Below, one piece after another: positions 4,981 through 5,285 of a stretch of 5,285 nt of DNA. The notes under the pieces are model-generated. The model was given only the letters and a program-made list of their open reading frames with translations, searched no databases and was not told where the DNA came from. Both the position numbers and the translations under genes were made by a program. Position 1 is the stretch's first letter, and every line of letters starts with the position of its first letter. The stretch is taken from positions 1 through 5,285 of the forward strand of contig JAISXC010000141.1 of NCBI GenBank assembly GCA_031270875.1, in the 5' to 3' direction. Origin of the DNA: Desulfovibrio sp. (GTDB lineage Bacteria; Desulfobacterota; Desulfovibrionia; Desulfovibrionales; Desulfovibrionaceae).

Positions 4981-5285
4981 ATGTCTTTGGTTGTCAATCA
5001 CAATATGATGGCCCTGAATACGGCCAGAAACCTGAATTTGCACTACTCGCGGCTGGCCACTTCAACCCAGCGCCTTTCTTCCGGCCTGCGCGTCAACAGC
5101 GCGGCGGACGACGCAGCCGGCCTCGCCATCCGCGAATTGCAGAGGGCGGACATCGCCACCCTGCACCAGGGCGCGCGCAACGCCGCCGACGCCATCTCCA
5201 TGATCCAGACGGCTGACGGCGCGCTGTCGGTCATTGACGAAAAGCTGATACGCATGAAGGAACTGGCGGAACAGGCGGCCACCGG
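4981..5285 (+). CDS. fliC: Flagellin, N-terminal D0/D1 region (3' part beyond window)
   Basis: Flagellin is exported by the flagellar type III apparatus and polymerises into the filament. The 101 complete codons give the family's conserved N-terminus: MSLVVNHNMMALNTARNL, then TQRLSSGLRVNSAADDAAGLAI (about 29-50) and NAADAISMIQTADGALSVIDEKLIRMKELAEQAA (67-100). These form the coiled-coil D0/D1 helices. There is no cleavable signal, as expected. Arg91, Glu94 and Leu95 in IRMKELA correspond to the Salmonella D1 residues Arg90, Glu93 and Leu94 recognised by host TLR5. It is transcribed away from the neighbouring hydrolase gene, from a sigma54 promoter at 4921-4936. Desulfovibrio species often carry several flagellin paralogues (fliC, flaB or hag names), so which copy this is cannot be told; the symbol is generic. 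The variable middle and C-terminal D0 are not in view. Confidence 0.95.
   Translation, partial: MSLVVNHNMMALNTARNLNLHYSRLATSTQRLSSGLRVNSAADDAAGLAIRELQRADIATLHQGARNAADAISMIQTADGALSVIDEKLIRMKELAEQAAT

Noticed and set aside
1..5285. Search for CRISPR repeats, insertion sequences, tRNA/rRNA genes, attachment sites or a new defence or mobile system.
   Set aside because: No long direct repeats, terminal inverted repeats, transposase-like frames or RNA gene signatures were seen. All long coding frames are explained by dsr genes, the Ntn hydrolase and flagellin.

Overview
The window comes from a sulfite-respiring member of the Desulfovibrionaceae (Desulfobacterota, formerly Deltaproteobacteria). The evidence is a dsrA-dsrB-dsrD gene order, DsrA and DsrB of 437 and 381 residues whose cluster-ligand cysteines fall at the numbers I recall for Desulfovibrio vulgaris, and a flagellin of Desulfovibrio type. 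The genus cannot be settled from this sequence. The same genes occur in sulfate reducers and in sulfite or taurine respirers, and no sat or apr genes are visible here to separate the two lifestyles.

Layout. Positions 1-2759 hold the dsr operon on the minus strand: dsrA (2759-1446), dsrB (1427-282) and dsrD (224 to beyond the left edge, missing only its last few codons). DsrAB is the cytoplasmic sulfite reductase with coupled siroheme and [4Fe-4S] centres, and DsrD is its small winged-helix activator. A 12-bp all-GC hairpin lies between dsrB and dsrD. Positions 2760-2993 hold a sigma70-type promoter for dsrA and a leader of about 120 nt rich in inverted repeats. Positions 2994-4616 encode, also on the minus strand, a cytoplasmic gamma-glutamyltransferase-family Ntn hydrolase of the YwrD-like, lid-less kind. 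Its catalytic threonine is present, but the residues that bind the glutamyl group in classical enzymes are changed.

Positions 4617-4980 separate this gene from a divergent flagellin gene (4981 to beyond the right edge). The flagellin half of this gap has a sigma54 promoter (GG-N10-GC), an IHF-type site upstream of it, and a perfect 14-bp palindrome further upstream where an enhancer-binding protein could sit.

The three units (respiratory sulfite reductase, peptidase-like Ntn hydrolase, flagellin) appear functionally independent. The boundary with the flagellin gene is a divergent promoter region. The gamma-glutamyltransferase-family gene and dsrA are co-directional with no convincing terminator between them. 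I see no mobile element, CRISPR array, tRNA, rRNA or new multi-gene system. The items most worth checking are non-coding: the dsrB-dsrD hairpin, the structured dsr leader and the sigma54 control region of flagellin.
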